A stretch of 64,000 nucleotides of DNA from Linum tenue (GCA_946122785.1 CAMGYJ010000005.1:80842547-80906546), one strand, 5' to 3'; numbered from the stretch's first letter, positions 11,800 through 23,760 are shown. Numbers and translations: made by a program. Notes: generated by a model not told the origin, from the letters alone.

Positions 11800-13803
11800 C
11801 TCAGCAACTTGCGTTTGTATTGAAGAGATTAAAGTATTTCTAGACAGTTGCTACTAACATCAGGCGAAGCATGTCAGAGAATTTTTAAGTTTGATAATAG
11901 ATGTAGTTCACCTTCTATGTTGCGTATGTCACAAGCATATGGAGAATAAAGTATTAATGAAGGAGAACCAAACAACTGAAAATACTATCATAAAAAATAT
12001 GAATTTTATTGCCATGGATGAAAAGCAATGCTCATTCTTCTAAGGCATACAAATATTCTTTGTGGAGTTCCCTCAATATTTCATATGGACCAAAAATTGA
12101 GAATGCGCCAGATGAGAAAGAAAAAGGTGTGTATTGGAAGATTGTATTTTATGCTCGCAAGTCGCTGCATTTAGTCAGAGGTTGTCATCTTATGGAGAAA
12201 TTAGAACAGTTAATGGTGGAGTACATGATTCCTTTCGAAAAATGTCTTTTGCTCTTAGGTTATTGGCAGATGATGAGTGAAGTGACTTCTTGAAGGAAAT
12301 TGCCTTTTGTGGTTCTAGATATAAAGTAAGAAATCTATTTGTCACAATTCTTATTCACTATCAAATGTCTGATGTGCAATCTTTTAAATGAGAAATTGGG
12401 AATTATTGAGTGATGATATCACGTTCAATTGAAGGAGATAGTTAAATTTATCCAATTTGTAACTTTTTACTGATGTGATCAAACATATATACTCGATGGA
12501 TATAGATAAACTATTGCATAAAGTTTGGAAACCTCTACGCCTATTCCATATGGAGCTATGAGATTAAATTCTCAAAATTGAATGATCGTTGAGGAGTTAA
12601 ATACTTAAATTACAATCCATAAGATTTACTGAAGAAGTAAATACGTTGTAACCAAAATTGATTCAGAGAAAATGAAGGCATTCGTTGAAATTATTCGGGA
12701 TGTGGAGGAAGAAAATTGAAACCACTTTTTTTTGTTGATTTGAGGTACGCGGAAAACATTTATTTGGAAGTTTATTTGTTTGAAGCTAAGACCAGAAAAA
12801 GAAAGTAGTGTCGTGGATTGCTTCGCATGGCATTGTAGCCTTGCTAATGGTTGGAGGTAGAACTGTTCATTCTCGATTCCGTATTCTAATTAACTGTGAC
12901 TCAAAATTAACATGACATATTGAACATGAAAGCAAGTTAGCATAACTGATTTAAAAAGTTCTCCTTATTATTTGGGATGAAGCTCCTATGGCTCATAAGT
13001 ATAATATTGAAGCACCAGATAGAATTCTCAAGACTTTTTGCAAGTGAAACAACCAAATAGACAAGACATGATCATTGGGGGAATTTATGTTGTGTTCGGT
13101 GGAGATTTTCGACAAACTTTACCAATAATTACTAAGGAACCCCGAGCAGATATTGTAAATTCTTTTATCAAAAGGTTGTATTTATCACTCTCAAAACATG
13201 CGATTCTGGCTAAAAATTTGTGGGTTTGAAGAAGTTATTTAGATTGAAGAATTCAACAAATGGATTTTGCATATAGGTGATGGAGTGGGATCCAGTGTTT
13301 GTGGGGAGTCAATTATCTCAACTCCAACTTCTTTGAGCATTCTGCTTGAAGGAGATGACATTGTTGATATTGTGAATCATGTTTATGGTGATCTCTATTT
13401 CAATTACAGTGAAGGAACATATTTCAAACGAATATATTATTATTGATGATATACGAAAAGAAAAGTTGTAGTAATCTCTGACGATGATGCGTAGACAAAA
13501 GGGTGATTTGAATTAAGAGCCGAATCCCTTTCATGATGTTTTTCTTTCATTTTTCATAAGGACATTTTAGTCGATGAGTCAGTTAGAGTGTCATAAAACA
13601 TTATGATGTTGATCCTTTTAAATGGTTGAATTACTAAAATAATTTTGATTGTCTTATACTACCAATTAATTTGAATGTTTTAAGTATTTGAACAAATCAA
13701 AATTTCTCATACTACCAAAGAAACGCATATCTCGCATACAATAGCTATTGTTGTTTACGTGATTGGCAAATGAACTCGGCCAACTGACCGGGCCCCTGAC
13801 TAG
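11800..13803 (+). mobile_element. Helitron remnant with helicase pieces and a 3' end
   Basis: The helicase part has clear Helitron Pif1-type words on the plus strand. A region like EIRTVNGGVHDSFRKMSF lies at about 12190-12250. Then come IASHGIVALLMVGGRTVHS at about 12810-12870, IIWDEAPMAHK at about 12970-13000, FGGDFRQTLPII at about 13097-13132 and FAKWILHIGDGVGSS at about 13255-13300. Many stops and frameshifts break it. A candidate 3' end is a GGCC-containing hairpin at 13777-13795 followed by CTAG (13800-13803) and T, the usual Helitron terminus. The 5' end was not found, so the left boundary is a guess. Confidence 0.65.
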
Positions 13804-14775
13804 TATTCATTATGAATTGGAAATTTTTATTTTTTAAATTAATTGATGGATCTTAATTAAGGATTAACGTATTTTAATTGGGGATTGCTATTCGTCGCCC
13901 TAATTATGTTAAATTTACTCTAATTTAAAATAAATAAAAGGGAAATCCAAAAGCCCACCCATTACCCTTTCTCCCTCTCGGCCCCAACATCTTTCCCCCT
14001 TCACCTCCTAATATTAAAACCTAATAACTCTACACATACACTAAGCAACAAGAGTTCCTCGTGAATTCCTTCCAAGACGCAGAATTGTTATCGAAGAGAA
14101 GGACCCATTTTAGAGAATCGATCAAGCGGTTTGTGGCAAGGCAGCAGCTAAGGGACATTTTTGTCTCCTCGATCCCAAAACAACAATTGATCACATGAAT
14201 GGAAGCGACGGTGAGAACGAGAGAGATGGCGACCGGAGTTGGGGACGGATCCATAGCGAGATGTTGTCGTACGTATATAGAGGTGGTGACTGAATCTTCG
14301 GCGGGCTGGTTCAAGCATGGCTTCAAGCCAATCGATGGCGGCGGGGGATCGTAGGTGACCTGCCAATTGGAGGTCGATGACAATAGGCGATGAGGTGATG
14401 TACACGACTGCTGATTCATAGTGGAACTAAGTTAAGGAGTTTTGCTCTCTTTATAATCGTGATCATTATGTTGGGGATGTGTTGGGGAAGAAATAAAATC
14501 CTGATATGAAAATTACCCCAGGAACCCGTGATGGAATTCTCAAGTTAATTGTGGTGGGAAGGACTTCATGGGCATGGATATATAACTGGTAATTAGTAAC
14601 GTGGGATGGGGATTCATGTTGCAATTGAGTGCCTTTATTTCATTTGCTAACTAGGGACGTGTTCTGGGTGACTCGGCACGATGAGGCCAAGGTAATGGCC
14701 TTCGACGATGAGGATGAGCAAGCCGATCCGATTAAACAATAAAATGAGCTGAGTGTAAAGGGGTAATATCTAGGT
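13804..14775. other. Insertion-block spacer, no gene recognised
   Basis: The tract at 13,850-14,420 has a minus-strand frame of 129 codons that I do not recognise. A small plus-strand frame near 14,660-14,740 (VTRHDEAKVMAFDDEDEQAD) may be a retrotransposon scrap. The last five bases before the TRIM are its target duplication TAGGT (14771-14775). Confidence 0.3.
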
Positions 14776-15930
14776 TGTTATGGGACAAATTCAAGTTCCA
14801 CATTGGTAATATAAGGGAAGAACTCTTGTATATTAGAGTCCACCTACCCAATTAGTACGAGACTTTTTGGGGAGGACACCAAAGAGTAAAACCATGTGGG
14901 CTTGGCCCAAAACGGACAATATCGTACTAATTGAGCGGCCCCTATTTGACAAGTGGTATCAGAGCCTGGTTTGGTTCGGGGCGGTGGACAGCAGTTTGGT
15001 GGACCCTCATTCGGTGGCCTCGGGATTTGCGATTCGCGTCTGTTTGATGGATCCAGGAGAGATCCACGTTTTGGCTTGGCGGATCAAGAGAGATTCGCGT
15101 TTGATTTAGCAGATCAAAGAGAGTTATGCGTTTGGAAGCAGATCAAAAAAGAGTTCTGCGTCTGGTAAAGTCCTTGTACCGAGAAGGCCATCGATACAAG
15201 GCGTTTGGCGGATCAAGATAATCGCTGAGGTGAGGACACGAAGTTCGTGGACCTTGGCTTGAGGGGAGGATTGTTATGAGACAATCCAAGTACCACATCG
15301 GAAATACAAGGGAAGGAACTCTTGTATATTAGTGTCCACCTTGCCCAATAAGTACGAGGCCTTTTGGGGAAAGAAACCCAAGTGGAAAACCGTGCAGACT
15401 TGGCCCAAAGCGTACAATATCGTACTAATTGAGCGGCCCGATTTAACAAGTGATATCAGAGCCTGGTTCGGAGGATCCGTGGTGGTCGACGTCAGCTTGA
15501 TGGACCCTCATTCGGTAACCTCGGGATTTGAGATCCGCGTCTGTTTGGTAGATCAAAGAGAGTTTTGTGTCTGGGCTGTTTGGTGGATCCAGGAGAGATT
15601 CACATCTGTTTGGCGGATCAAAGAGAGTTCCGTGTCTGGAAAAATCCTTGTAACGAGAAGCCCATCGATACAAGGTGTCTGGCGGATCAAGATAATCGCC
15701 GAGGTGAGGACACAGAGTTCGTGGTCCTTATCTTGAGGGGAGGATTGTTATGGGACAATCCAAGTACCACATCGGAGATACAAGGGAAGGAACCCTTGTA
15801 TATTAGTGTCCACCTAACCCAAATCTCCATTAGTACGAGGCCTTTTGGGGAGGACACCCAAGAGTAAAACCGTGCAGGCTTGGCCCAAAGCGGACAATAA
15901 CGTACTAATGGAGCGGCCCGATGTTTGACA
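14776..15930 (+). mobile_element. Tandem TRIM retrotransposon (three LTRs, two internal domains)
   Basis: LTRs lie at 14776-14951, 15272-15448 and 15746-15930, each beginning TGTTATGRG and ending TTTRACA. A primer site for initiator tRNA-Met follows the first LTR (TGGTATCAGAGC, 14954-14965). A changed copy follows the second (TGATATCAGAGC, 15451-15462). Purine tracts GAGGGGAGGA precede LTR 2 and LTR 3. TAGGT stands on both outer sides (14771-14775, 15931-15935). The internal domains of about 300 bp code for nothing convincing, as expected for TRIMs; the ORFs within them are incidental. Confidence 0.88.
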
Positions 15931-16114
15931 TAGGTCTTTTAGTTTATGCTTTTATTTTAAGTAATGCTAGTTAATTTATGAGTTTGCGTGGTTATTGTGT
16001 GAGGCATCTCACCGCCAACTTAAGGTGGAGGCACACGTTGTGCTATGTATGTTATGTATGTTTGTATGTAAGATGAACCCCCGGGCGGTTGGGCCACTGC
16101 TGGACGCGGTAGTT

Positions 16115-16771
16115 GGTCGGATCACTGCTGGACGGCGAGACGTAACGCAGTAGTTGACTGGGCATGGACTGGACGGCGAGACGTAATGCAGTGCCATTGC
16201 GAGTTTGGGTATGCAATCGGACGGCGAGACGCAACGCGGTTGGCATACTAGGGTAGGACACCGGACGGCGAGACGTAACGCGGTGGTCTTTGTGTCTTGT
16301 GTTTGAGTTGAGGGTAGAAGTCGAGAACTTCTATAAGTTATGTCAGAATAAAGTGTTAAGGATAGAATTAAATAACTTCTATAAGATAATGTTAGGAGTA
16401 AAGATATTCCACAAGCTGTTGAGTTAATGTTGAAATAAGTTATGGTCGGATCACTGCTGGACGGCGAGACGTAACGCAGTAGTTGACTGGGCATGGACTG
16501 GACGGCGAGACGTAATGCAGTGCCATTGCGAGTTTGGGTATGCAATCGGACGGCGAGACGCAACGCGGTTGGCATACTAGGGTAGGACACCGGACGGCGA
16601 GACGTAACGCGGTGGTCCTTGTGTCTTGTGTTTGAGTTAAGGGTAGAAGTCGAGAACTTCTATAAGTTATGTCAGAATAAAGTGTTAAGGATAGAATTAA
16701 ATAACTTCTATAAGATAATGTTAGGAGTAAAGATATTCCACAAGCTGTTGAGTTAATGTTGAAATAAGTTA
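16115..16771. repeat. Two 329-bp tandem copies built on a GGACGGCGAGACG motif
   Basis: 16115-16443 and 16444-16771 are nearly identical. Each copy holds four GGACGGCGAGACGYAAYGC motifs spaced about 40-55 bp apart, with a weaker related one before the first copy. The rest of each copy is AT-rich. It lies in the block inserted in the gypsy element. Frames through it repeat ALRLAV peptides because of the motif and are not genes. Confidence 0.85.
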
Positions 16772-17199
16772 TTGAGGATGAAAGCGAGAACGACTTTCGT
16801 CTAAAAAGGGAAACCCGCTAATAATGTGTTTAGTAAGGGTTTGCTTAAGGCAAGACCTTAGGAAGTAACGACGAGACTGACTCATTCTCACTCACCAGGT
16901 TGAGGAAGGGTTAGCAGAGGTGGATTCCGAGAAGAAGTAAGACGAGACAAGCTGTCACACCAGCATGGAAGAGACCTTAGGGAATCAGCAAGGAGTTAGA
17001 GCTAGAATTAGTTTAATTATTTTCTTCATGATAATGAGTTTATGTATCGGAGATTCAAGGTTCAAGATTCTGTGTTAAGTTGTTTTAAGTGTTTTAGATT
17101 GAGAATTTGCCCAAGTGTTGGGGCATTTTGTTTAAAATTCTCAAATAATGTTAGTTTGTTTTTTTTTTAATGTGGTTTTGGGTTGCTCTGGAGTAACTA

Positions 17200-18850
17200 G
17201 TTTTCGGTTTGAGTTATGGTTTGGTTTTCAAAAAGAGTCGTGACTTTTCATTCACCACCAGAGCGGAGTCGGAGAGGACTCTCAGCGCGTGTGCATCGAG
17301 CTCGCTTGCCTCGTTCAATCCTGCTAACACGGCTTCGTATTCTGCCGCATTGTTCATCTTTAGTTCGCGGAAGCGTATCGCTGTCTCATATACAACCCCC
17401 AATGGGGATCACATGACAACTCCCGCTCCGGCGCCGTGCTTGCTGGCCGCTCCATCCACATGTATCTCCCAGGTTCCTGGCGGTGATGGTTCGAGGACGA
17501 TGCCTTCTGCAATGAAGTTCTCCAGTATCTATCCCTTTATGGCTGGCCTTGGCGCGTATTGGATATCATACTATGAGAGTTCTACCGCCCATTTGGTGAG
17601 CCGCCCCGATACTTCCATGGAACTCAGTATCTTGCGGAGGGGCAAGTTGGTGAGAACGGTGATTGGATGGGATTGGAAGTAAGGTCACAACTTTTGTGAA
17701 GCTGAGACTAGCGCAAGCGCAGCTTTCTCGACTGGGGAGTATTTCATTTCGGGGTTCGTGAGTGTTTGTGAGGTGTACACAACTCTTTCTTCCTTGTTCC
17801 TCTTAGATACCAGGACCGCGCTGACAGCGCGTATTGAAACAGCGAGGTAGAGGAACAACATCTCATTCTGTTGCGGCGCAATCAAAACAAAGGGGGATAC
17901 AAGGTACATTTTCAGCTGTTCGAAAGCAGCCTCGCATGTAGAGTTCCACTCAAATTTGGCGCCGGCCTTGAGGGTTTGAAAGAACGGAGCACACCTATCC
18001 GCGGATCTTGGGATGAACCGTGTAAGAGCAGCTAACTTCCCTGTAAGTAATGCCCTCTCCCCGTTGTTCGAGTATATTCGTTCCTTCGCCCTTCGGGCTC
18101 ATAATAAACCTTCGGTCGAGCATATTGCATAACCTCTTACCCCAACCAACTAAGGGCAAGCACAATCTCCTAAAAAAAGGAAAAGCAGCGAGCTCCGCAA
18201 CGCAACAAAAGCGAAGCTTAAGCGCTACTAGCGCGCATCTCTTTTTCAGCTGGCTTCAAATCAAAGCTTGACTAATTAATAGGGGCGCATAAATCTAACC
18301 TAAGTGATTGAACTTCAGCCTTATTGCGGGTGATTTCAGCTAACGAATCGCGGCCATCTCCTTAGGCTCTGCCTTGATTCCCCTTCGGTTAATGATGAAA
18401 CCAAGGAATTTTCCCGCTTCTGCGCCAAAGACACATTTGAGCGGATTGAGGCGAAGATCGTGCAGTCGAAGCTTTTCTAAGGTCTCGCGCAAGTCGTCCA
18501 GGTGAGTATTGTCGCACTTTGAATTGACAATGAGGTCATCCACATATGCCTCAATATTATGCCCTATCTGCTTGTTAAATACCGTGTTGATCAAGCGTTC
18601 TTCAAACCAAACAACATCCCAATGAAGCATAAATTTCCGAAGGGCATCATGAAATCGGTCTTCTCTTCGTCGTCACAGCTCATTGGGATCTGGTGGTATC
18701 CCGAAAACATGTCTAGGAAGGACAACATGTCGTGGTTGGATGTCGCATCCACCAGCAAATCGATCCGAGGAAGAGGATAAGGATCACTAGGGCACACCTT
18801 GTTGATAGCATGGTCCATGAAACCGTACCGTACCGATGGTTCAACCACGA
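17200..18850 (-). pseudogene. gypsy reverse transcriptase and RNase H, broken
   Basis: On the minus strand, RT motifs start at about 18848 (SDPYPLPRIDLLVDATS, FLDMFSGYHQIPM, TDFMMPFGNLCF). The active-site block AYVDDLIVNS is near 18540 and FLGFIINRRGI near 18390. After the insertion at about 18045-18340 follow LTGKLAALTRFIPRSADR, the RNase H start RAVSAVLVSKRNKEERVVYTSQ and MKYSPVEKAALAL. The second RNase H part is NNAAEYEAVLAGLNEA at 17214-17402. The RT N-terminal part is missing around 18850-18935. It belongs to the element 2136-22997. Confidence 0.85.
18045..18340. other. Foreign insert in gypsy RT, possibly organellar (NUMT-like) DNA
   Basis: The RT frame is clean on both sides (LTGKLAALTRF to the left, KAEPKEMAAIR to the right). 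Between them stand about 295 bases of different composition (GCCCTTCGGGCT, GCGAGCTCCGCAACGC, CGCTACTAGCGCGC). The style is that of plant mitochondrial intergenic DNA, but this rests on impression only. No duplicated site was found, and some RT codons are lost at the junction. Confidence 0.35.
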
Positions 18851-19889
18851 AATACTAGTATCGGAGGCTAAAACGGTAGGCGGTATTTAACGGTCTAACG
18901 GTTGAACTACGGTTAAACCATGGTTTTAGGAGCGGTTCCATCATGTCCTCCGGAACGTTCGTTGATATGCGCACTTGTTGGTCTGGTTTGCTCGGGTCAA
19001 GGGGGACTCCGAAGCCAGAGTCAGCAGGGGCGGGGCGCGGTTCTTCCGCCGCTTGAGCGTCGACGATGTTGTCCTTTTTGGCACCTCACCTCTCTGCATA
19101 TCCTCTTTAGATGTTTCCTTTTCTCGATATTCCCCTCTAGAGTAGCCGATTCCTTTGGGGGTCGGGAATTTCACGAGCTGGTGACACGTCGATGGGAGAG
19201 CGTAGAATTTGGCTAGAAAGGGGTTCCCCAGTATGTCGTTGTGGGGGATGGGCAGTCAACAGTGGTGAATTCCACATTCTCTGTGGCTCGCGGAGATTGG
19301 TCCCCCACGACCATTGGTAGAATGATGGATCCAATGACCGGGACGCGCGACCCTAAGAACCCTACAAGGCTTCCCTCTATACGGCGGATCATTCGTGGAT
19401 CAATCTCCATTTGGCCGAGGGTACTTTTGAAAAGTATGTCTGCTGCCCTTCCTCCGTCTATGAGTATGCAGTGGACTTTGCACGCTGCTACGAGAGCGGT
19501 GATGAGTAGGGGTTCTTCCGACGGAACTCCATCCGAGAATTCGTCGAGGCTGAGGTGATGAGCGCAATATGATTTGTATCCATCGTAACGAGATCTACCG
19601 CTCTTTGCCTTTTTGTCTTCTTTGCTGGGCGAGCCCCCTCCACAGTAACCACACCAATCTCTTTCGGCATCATCAGTTCCCCCATTGTTTCGTTATATCC
19701 GGCTGGTGGGGGTGGGGAGGCTTTTGCTCGAGTGCTCTGTGCTTTGTCTATACGTACTTGGACAAGTGCCCCCGCTGAATGAGGGCCTCGATTTTCCAAC
19801 GGAGCACGTAACAATGCTCTGTTAGGTGTCCCGTTTCGCGGTGAAACTCACAAATATTTTTGTGATCGCGCCTATTCTCTGGCTGCCAC

Positions 19890-20591
19890 TAGGGATGGCA
19901 ACAGAATCCGAACCCACGGGTACCCACCCGACCCAACCAGGTCAACGCGGGTAAAATCCGTGTTGACTGGTTTTGGACCGGGTTTGGGTTTAAACCCGTT
20001 CACTATTCACCAGGTTGGGTTGGGTTTGGGTTTAGGTTTAGATAAACCCGGCCCGTGGGTACCCGCCCACACCCATATAATTAATTTTCTCGGTATATTT
20101 AATATTCTAAATAACTAATCTTATTTATGTTGTGGAGACATGTCTAATTTTCTTTCTAATTGTGTAGAATGAAGTTGATGTTATGGAGTGGAGAGTGAAG
20201 AAACTTAATTGAAAGGAATAAGCTTAAATATGGATAATTTATCATGTTATTTATGGATAATTTGTTATTTGCTTCAATTTTCTTGAGTTTTTTAGATTGG
20301 TGTTGAACAATTTGTATAATTAATTTGTGGTTTGCTCGAATTTTCTAGAATGATGTTTTATATATGGATAATTTGTATTGAGAGATTGATATTTGACTTT
20401 AATTTTGATAGGAACTTGTTATTGTACATTTTTTACGACAAAACCTCGTGGGTACTCCCGCGGATACCCAGCGGGTTGGGTTGGGTTTGACTTTTTCAAA
20501 CCCAGCGGGTTTTACCCAGGGTTTTTTCAGGATAAACCCATGGGTTTGGGTTTGGCAAAACCCGACCCAACCCGACCCATTGACATCCCTA
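19890..20591. mobile_element. hAT MITE with TAGGGATGGCAA ends, copy 1
   Basis: The ends are TAGGGATGGCAAC and, on the other strand, TAGGGATGTCAAT. The 8-bp flanks are GCTGCCAC (19882-19889) and GCTACCAC (20592-20599), one change. The subterminal parts are rich in GGGTTTGGGTTT and CCCGACCCAACC. It is the inverted relative of 32931-33623 and lies inside the gypsy gag region. Confidence 0.85.
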
Positions 20592-20769
20592 GCTACCACT
20601 GGGGTGCTGGCCAGTTAATACGATATCCCCTCTCCCGAATCACGTGGAATATGTTTCGCACTGTGTCTTTAAGGTGGGTGTAGTTGCGGTCATTCCTGTT
20701 TCTATATGGTGATCTCCTTCTGAACTGTTCCGCGGGCCGCGGGTGGCTGATGGGATCTGTTGTACCCGC

Positions 20770-21540
20770 CAGTGCAGTCAAAATCGCGCATTAAAACGTA
20801 AAAACTTACGTTTTTACGTATCCAGATCACCAAAACATTTCAGTTTCTACCTAAAGTCGCTTAGTCACAAAAACTGGTAAAAACGTGGGTAAAATCGGTA
20901 AAATCGCGATTCTGAAGCGTTTTTATACGATTTTGATCATCTCATACAAATGTGCTAATTGGCCCAAAATGATGTAATTTTGGAAACATATAAGCAAAAA
21001 ATAAAAAAAAAATAAAAACATGATTCATCTCTCATTCTACAACTATTGTGAGATAGGGGCTTCACATTAGGTTGAAAAGACACCTAATGGTATTCTCAAC
21101 AGCCGTTGACCTTCTATCAGTCTTCTCCCTTAATCTTCACCTGTGGATCTTACCTGGGTTACGATAAAAGTTTATTGGTAATTGATCTTATGTAATTATG
21201 TAAACTCAAACCAACTTATGAGAATTTGGATTCTCAAGCTCGTTTACGGGTTACGATCTACATTTATGAGCTTATTATTAAGATGTGATGAGTTTTCTCT
21301 ACTTTTGAGTCAACACAAATTAGTTTGTGTTAGATATTACATTTTAATTATGAAATTCATGTAGTTATTCACTTATCTAAAATCTACACACTCACATTTT
21401 ACATACTATATGTTGTATTTAACATATTTTAGCTATTTTAGAGGGTGCGTAAAAAACTTACGCTTTTACGCTTTGATTTTACGTTTTACGATTTTACCCA
21501 TTTTCCGCTTCTAGGTAGAATCACGCTTTTAACTACATTG
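20770..21540. mobile_element. hAT MITE with CARTGCAGTCAAAATCG ends, copy 1
   Basis: The left end is CAGTGCAGTCAAAATCG and the right end, inverted, is CAATGTAGTTAAAAGCG. Flanks are GTACCCGC (20762-20769) and GTGCCCGC (21541-21548), 8 bp with one change. The interior of about 770 bp is AT-rich and non-coding. The same family occurs at 55063-55908. Confidence 0.75.
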
Positions 21541-22593
21541 GTGCCCGCCTTGATTGACGTTCAACGGCAACGCGGGATGACGACGTGGATGGTCTTCTCT
21601 TCCTCTTTTGGGTTCAAATCTCCTCACAGATCCCGCTCCCAGGGTTTCTTCAAGCGTGACAGCCTTCTCTACCTTGACCTCGAGTTCCGAGGAGGAGAGG
21701 ATTGGGCGCTTCGCCAGCGAGCGCCTCAGTTCCGAGTTGATGGTAGAGTCCATGAGATGTCGCGCGGCGTTTTCGGGCGTGAGATCGCGGGCCACCATGG
21801 ATACTCTGGACCATCGGGAGTAGAACACCCTAAGGCTTTCTCCTTCCTTTTGCTTCACATCTACCAAGGCCACAGTGAGCTGTGACCTCCACTTTTGCGA
21901 GCGCAAATTTGGTAGTAAAAAGTAGGATGAATTCCTCGAAGGTTCGGATGATGCCGTTAGGCAGGCGATTATACCAATCGAGGCATATCCCCACAAACGT
22001 GGACGGGAAGCAAAGGGCGGCGTTGGAGCACGTTTGGAGTTGCATGCGAAGGCAGAGCGCGGTCACGTGATCCTCCGGGTCGGTTGTTCCACTATAAATG
22101 GGGAGTGTGGGAAGATTCCCTGGCATTAGCTCCGCCATGATATTCGGACACAGGGGTTGGTGCAGAGTAATCCACGGCAGGGTGCGGTATGCCGGAGAGA
22201 GGTGCTACTCTAGGAAGTCGAGATCATGGCGCGGAGCCGATTCCACGGGAGCATTAGTACCCGTGGTCGGTTGCGCGTTTGCCTGGGCGGTCATGAGGGC
22301 CATCATCTGGCTCATCTGGCTCTGCATGTGGACGATTGCCTTGTTTTGCTGCTCCATCTGCTGGCGGATTTTTGCGGGCAACAACTCTTCTTCGATAAGC
22401 ACGGTGTCCAGGTTTTGCGCAACGTGGAACTGCGTTCCCGCGTTGGGGTCGGTGGCGGCGTCGTATAACCTTTGGCTGGTAATGACTTTGAGCGGGGTGG
22501 TCTCAACCTCCGAAGGGTCTCGAGCGTCTTGGGTAGTCTGCGGCTACCTCGTCATCGTTGCTTTTGACATCGGGCCCCACGGTGTGCGCCAAT

Positions 22594-22997
22594 TGTTTGT
22601 GCTGGGCTGGTGAGTAGGAGTCCGACACGGGAAAGAAAGAGGTCTGATGGTCACTTAGACGAGAGAAGCGGCCGACGAGGTTCAGAGTTGGGAGAGTAGT
22701 TCTTAGAGAGAGAAGTAGAAAGAGTGATAAATGTTGGGTGAGAGAAAATCCGATCCCTTTGTCGAGGGGAGTAAATGTCGTATTTATAGTGTTTACAGGT
22801 TAGGTGGGTCATAAATGCGACAAGACAGGTCTGACAAAGCAGCTGTGTTTGTTCCCGAGGCGTTCCTTGAGCGGCGAGAGGCGGTTCCCGTGTTGCCTGC
22901 TGGGTGCTAACCGCGGCGGCAAGGTCCGACTTCGTACCAATCGCGCCAGGTCGCTTTTAGCACAATGGCAATCGCGGTGATAGCGCTAACCCCAACA
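22594..22997 (-). repeat. 5' LTR of the gypsy element
   Basis: It pairs with 2136-2537. On the minus strand it is followed directly by ATTGGCGCACACC, a primer-binding-like start, and then gag, which makes it the 5' LTR. The duplicated site ATCAT follows at 22998-23002. Confidence 0.88.
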
Positions 22998-23002
22998 ATC
23001 AT

Positions 23003-23140
23003 ACATCACATACAAAACAAATATATTAAATACGAGTCAAGATTTTAACAACCAAACTAGCTCGAGCTCGCCTCGTTTATTAACGAGCCGAACTCAACCT
23101 GGGGTAAAACTCGGTTTGACTTGGCTCATTTGTCGCCCTA
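23003..23140. mobile_element. MITE copy B, right piece
   Basis: This is the continuation of 1613-2135 beyond the gypsy element, ending in the terminus TAGGGCGACAAATGAG (minus strand). It is followed by TTCACGTT, which nearly matches ATCACGTT before position 1613. Confidence 0.7.
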
Positions 23141-23148
23141 TTCACGTT

Positions 23149-23760
23149 GGTATAGATGGACAATATATGAGATTATTAATAAGTATCCATTGCTTTTGTA
23201 TTCATGTTTCCTAGTGTGACAAACAAACTATATACGACCTTTGCTTCTGTACCTGCAGATCAATCCAGGCCTTTATGGTAACACTGCAAATCGGTATTTC
23301 ATAGACACAACAACTGCCATCCCCTTCCCACAATGGCCCATGGAAGTGGAGGACAGCCATCCCTCAACTTACCCCGTACGTCTAGCTTAATGGGAATAGT
23401 TACAGTGCTTCAAGGTTAGGCGACTCTCTTGCCCATCCACTAATCTCCCTTCCCTTGTGTTATGTATTGACCTTTTACCCATCAATTACTTTTGAAAAGA
23501 AGAAGATGAGTTGCTTCGATGGCCACAGACCATTCATTCTCATTGGAAGACCAGAAGTACTGGCTGTAAACGGCCGGTGGGTAATACATATAGCAGTGGG
23601 AAATGAGAAACCGAGATTTGCTGCAAATGGACTCTCTCCAATCTTGTTTCCCACGTTACTCTACGGCCTAATGATTAACATTGCACAGCCACCTCTCCCA
23701 CCATCATTCCACCGATGGAGTGTCGACTGACCCAGGAGACATTGCACGTTACTATTATAT
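23149..23760. other. Spacer with a possible exon scrap
   Basis: After a CTGCAG at about 23,255, a plus-strand frame reads INPGLYGNTANRYFID and then TTAIPFPQWPMEVEDS before it is lost. I cannot name the family with confidence. A plus-strand frame at 23505-23730 is unrecognised. Nothing else is seen. Confidence 0.25.

Larger units (their letters stand above)
18935..22138 (-). pseudogene. gypsy gag and protease, interrupted by two MITEs
   Basis: Gag starts near 22138 on the minus strand (MAELMPGNLPTLPIYSGTTD, DPEDHVTAL, FPSTFVGICLDWYNRLP). After a frameshift it continues with ESLRVFYSRWSRVS and DLTPENAARHLMDSTINSEL. It is cut at 21540 by one MITE and at 20591 by a second. The C-terminal part includes LKDTVRNIFHVIRERGY and the stretch at 19488-19814. 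Protease follows near 19480-19300 (ILIDGGRAADILFKS); the usual DSG/DTG site reads DGG here, so it would be inactive. Confidence 0.8.
2136..22997 (-). mobile_element. Ty3/gypsy (Tat-type) LTR retrotransposon, degenerate, with many nested insertions
   Basis: The two LTRs are 2136-2537 and 22594-22997, both beginning TGTTTGTGCTGG and ending CCCCAACA. The element is flanked by the perfect 5-bp duplication ATCAT (2131-2135, 22998-23002). Gag, protease, RT, RNase H and integrase remnants run right to left on the minus strand, so the right LTR is the 5' LTR. The primer-binding-like sequence TGGCGCACACCGTGGGG follows it at 22575-22591 (minus). I see no clean polypurine tract. The frames are broken by stops, frameshifts and insertions, so it cannot be autonomous now. 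A large non-pol region with tandem repeats and an antisense extra gene next to the 3' LTR fits the Tat lineage. Confidence 0.88.

Noticed and set aside
16009..16590. Minus-strand frame of 193 codons with repeated ALRLAV
   Set aside because: It is a by-product of the 329-bp tandem duplication and its GC-rich motif, with no family features.
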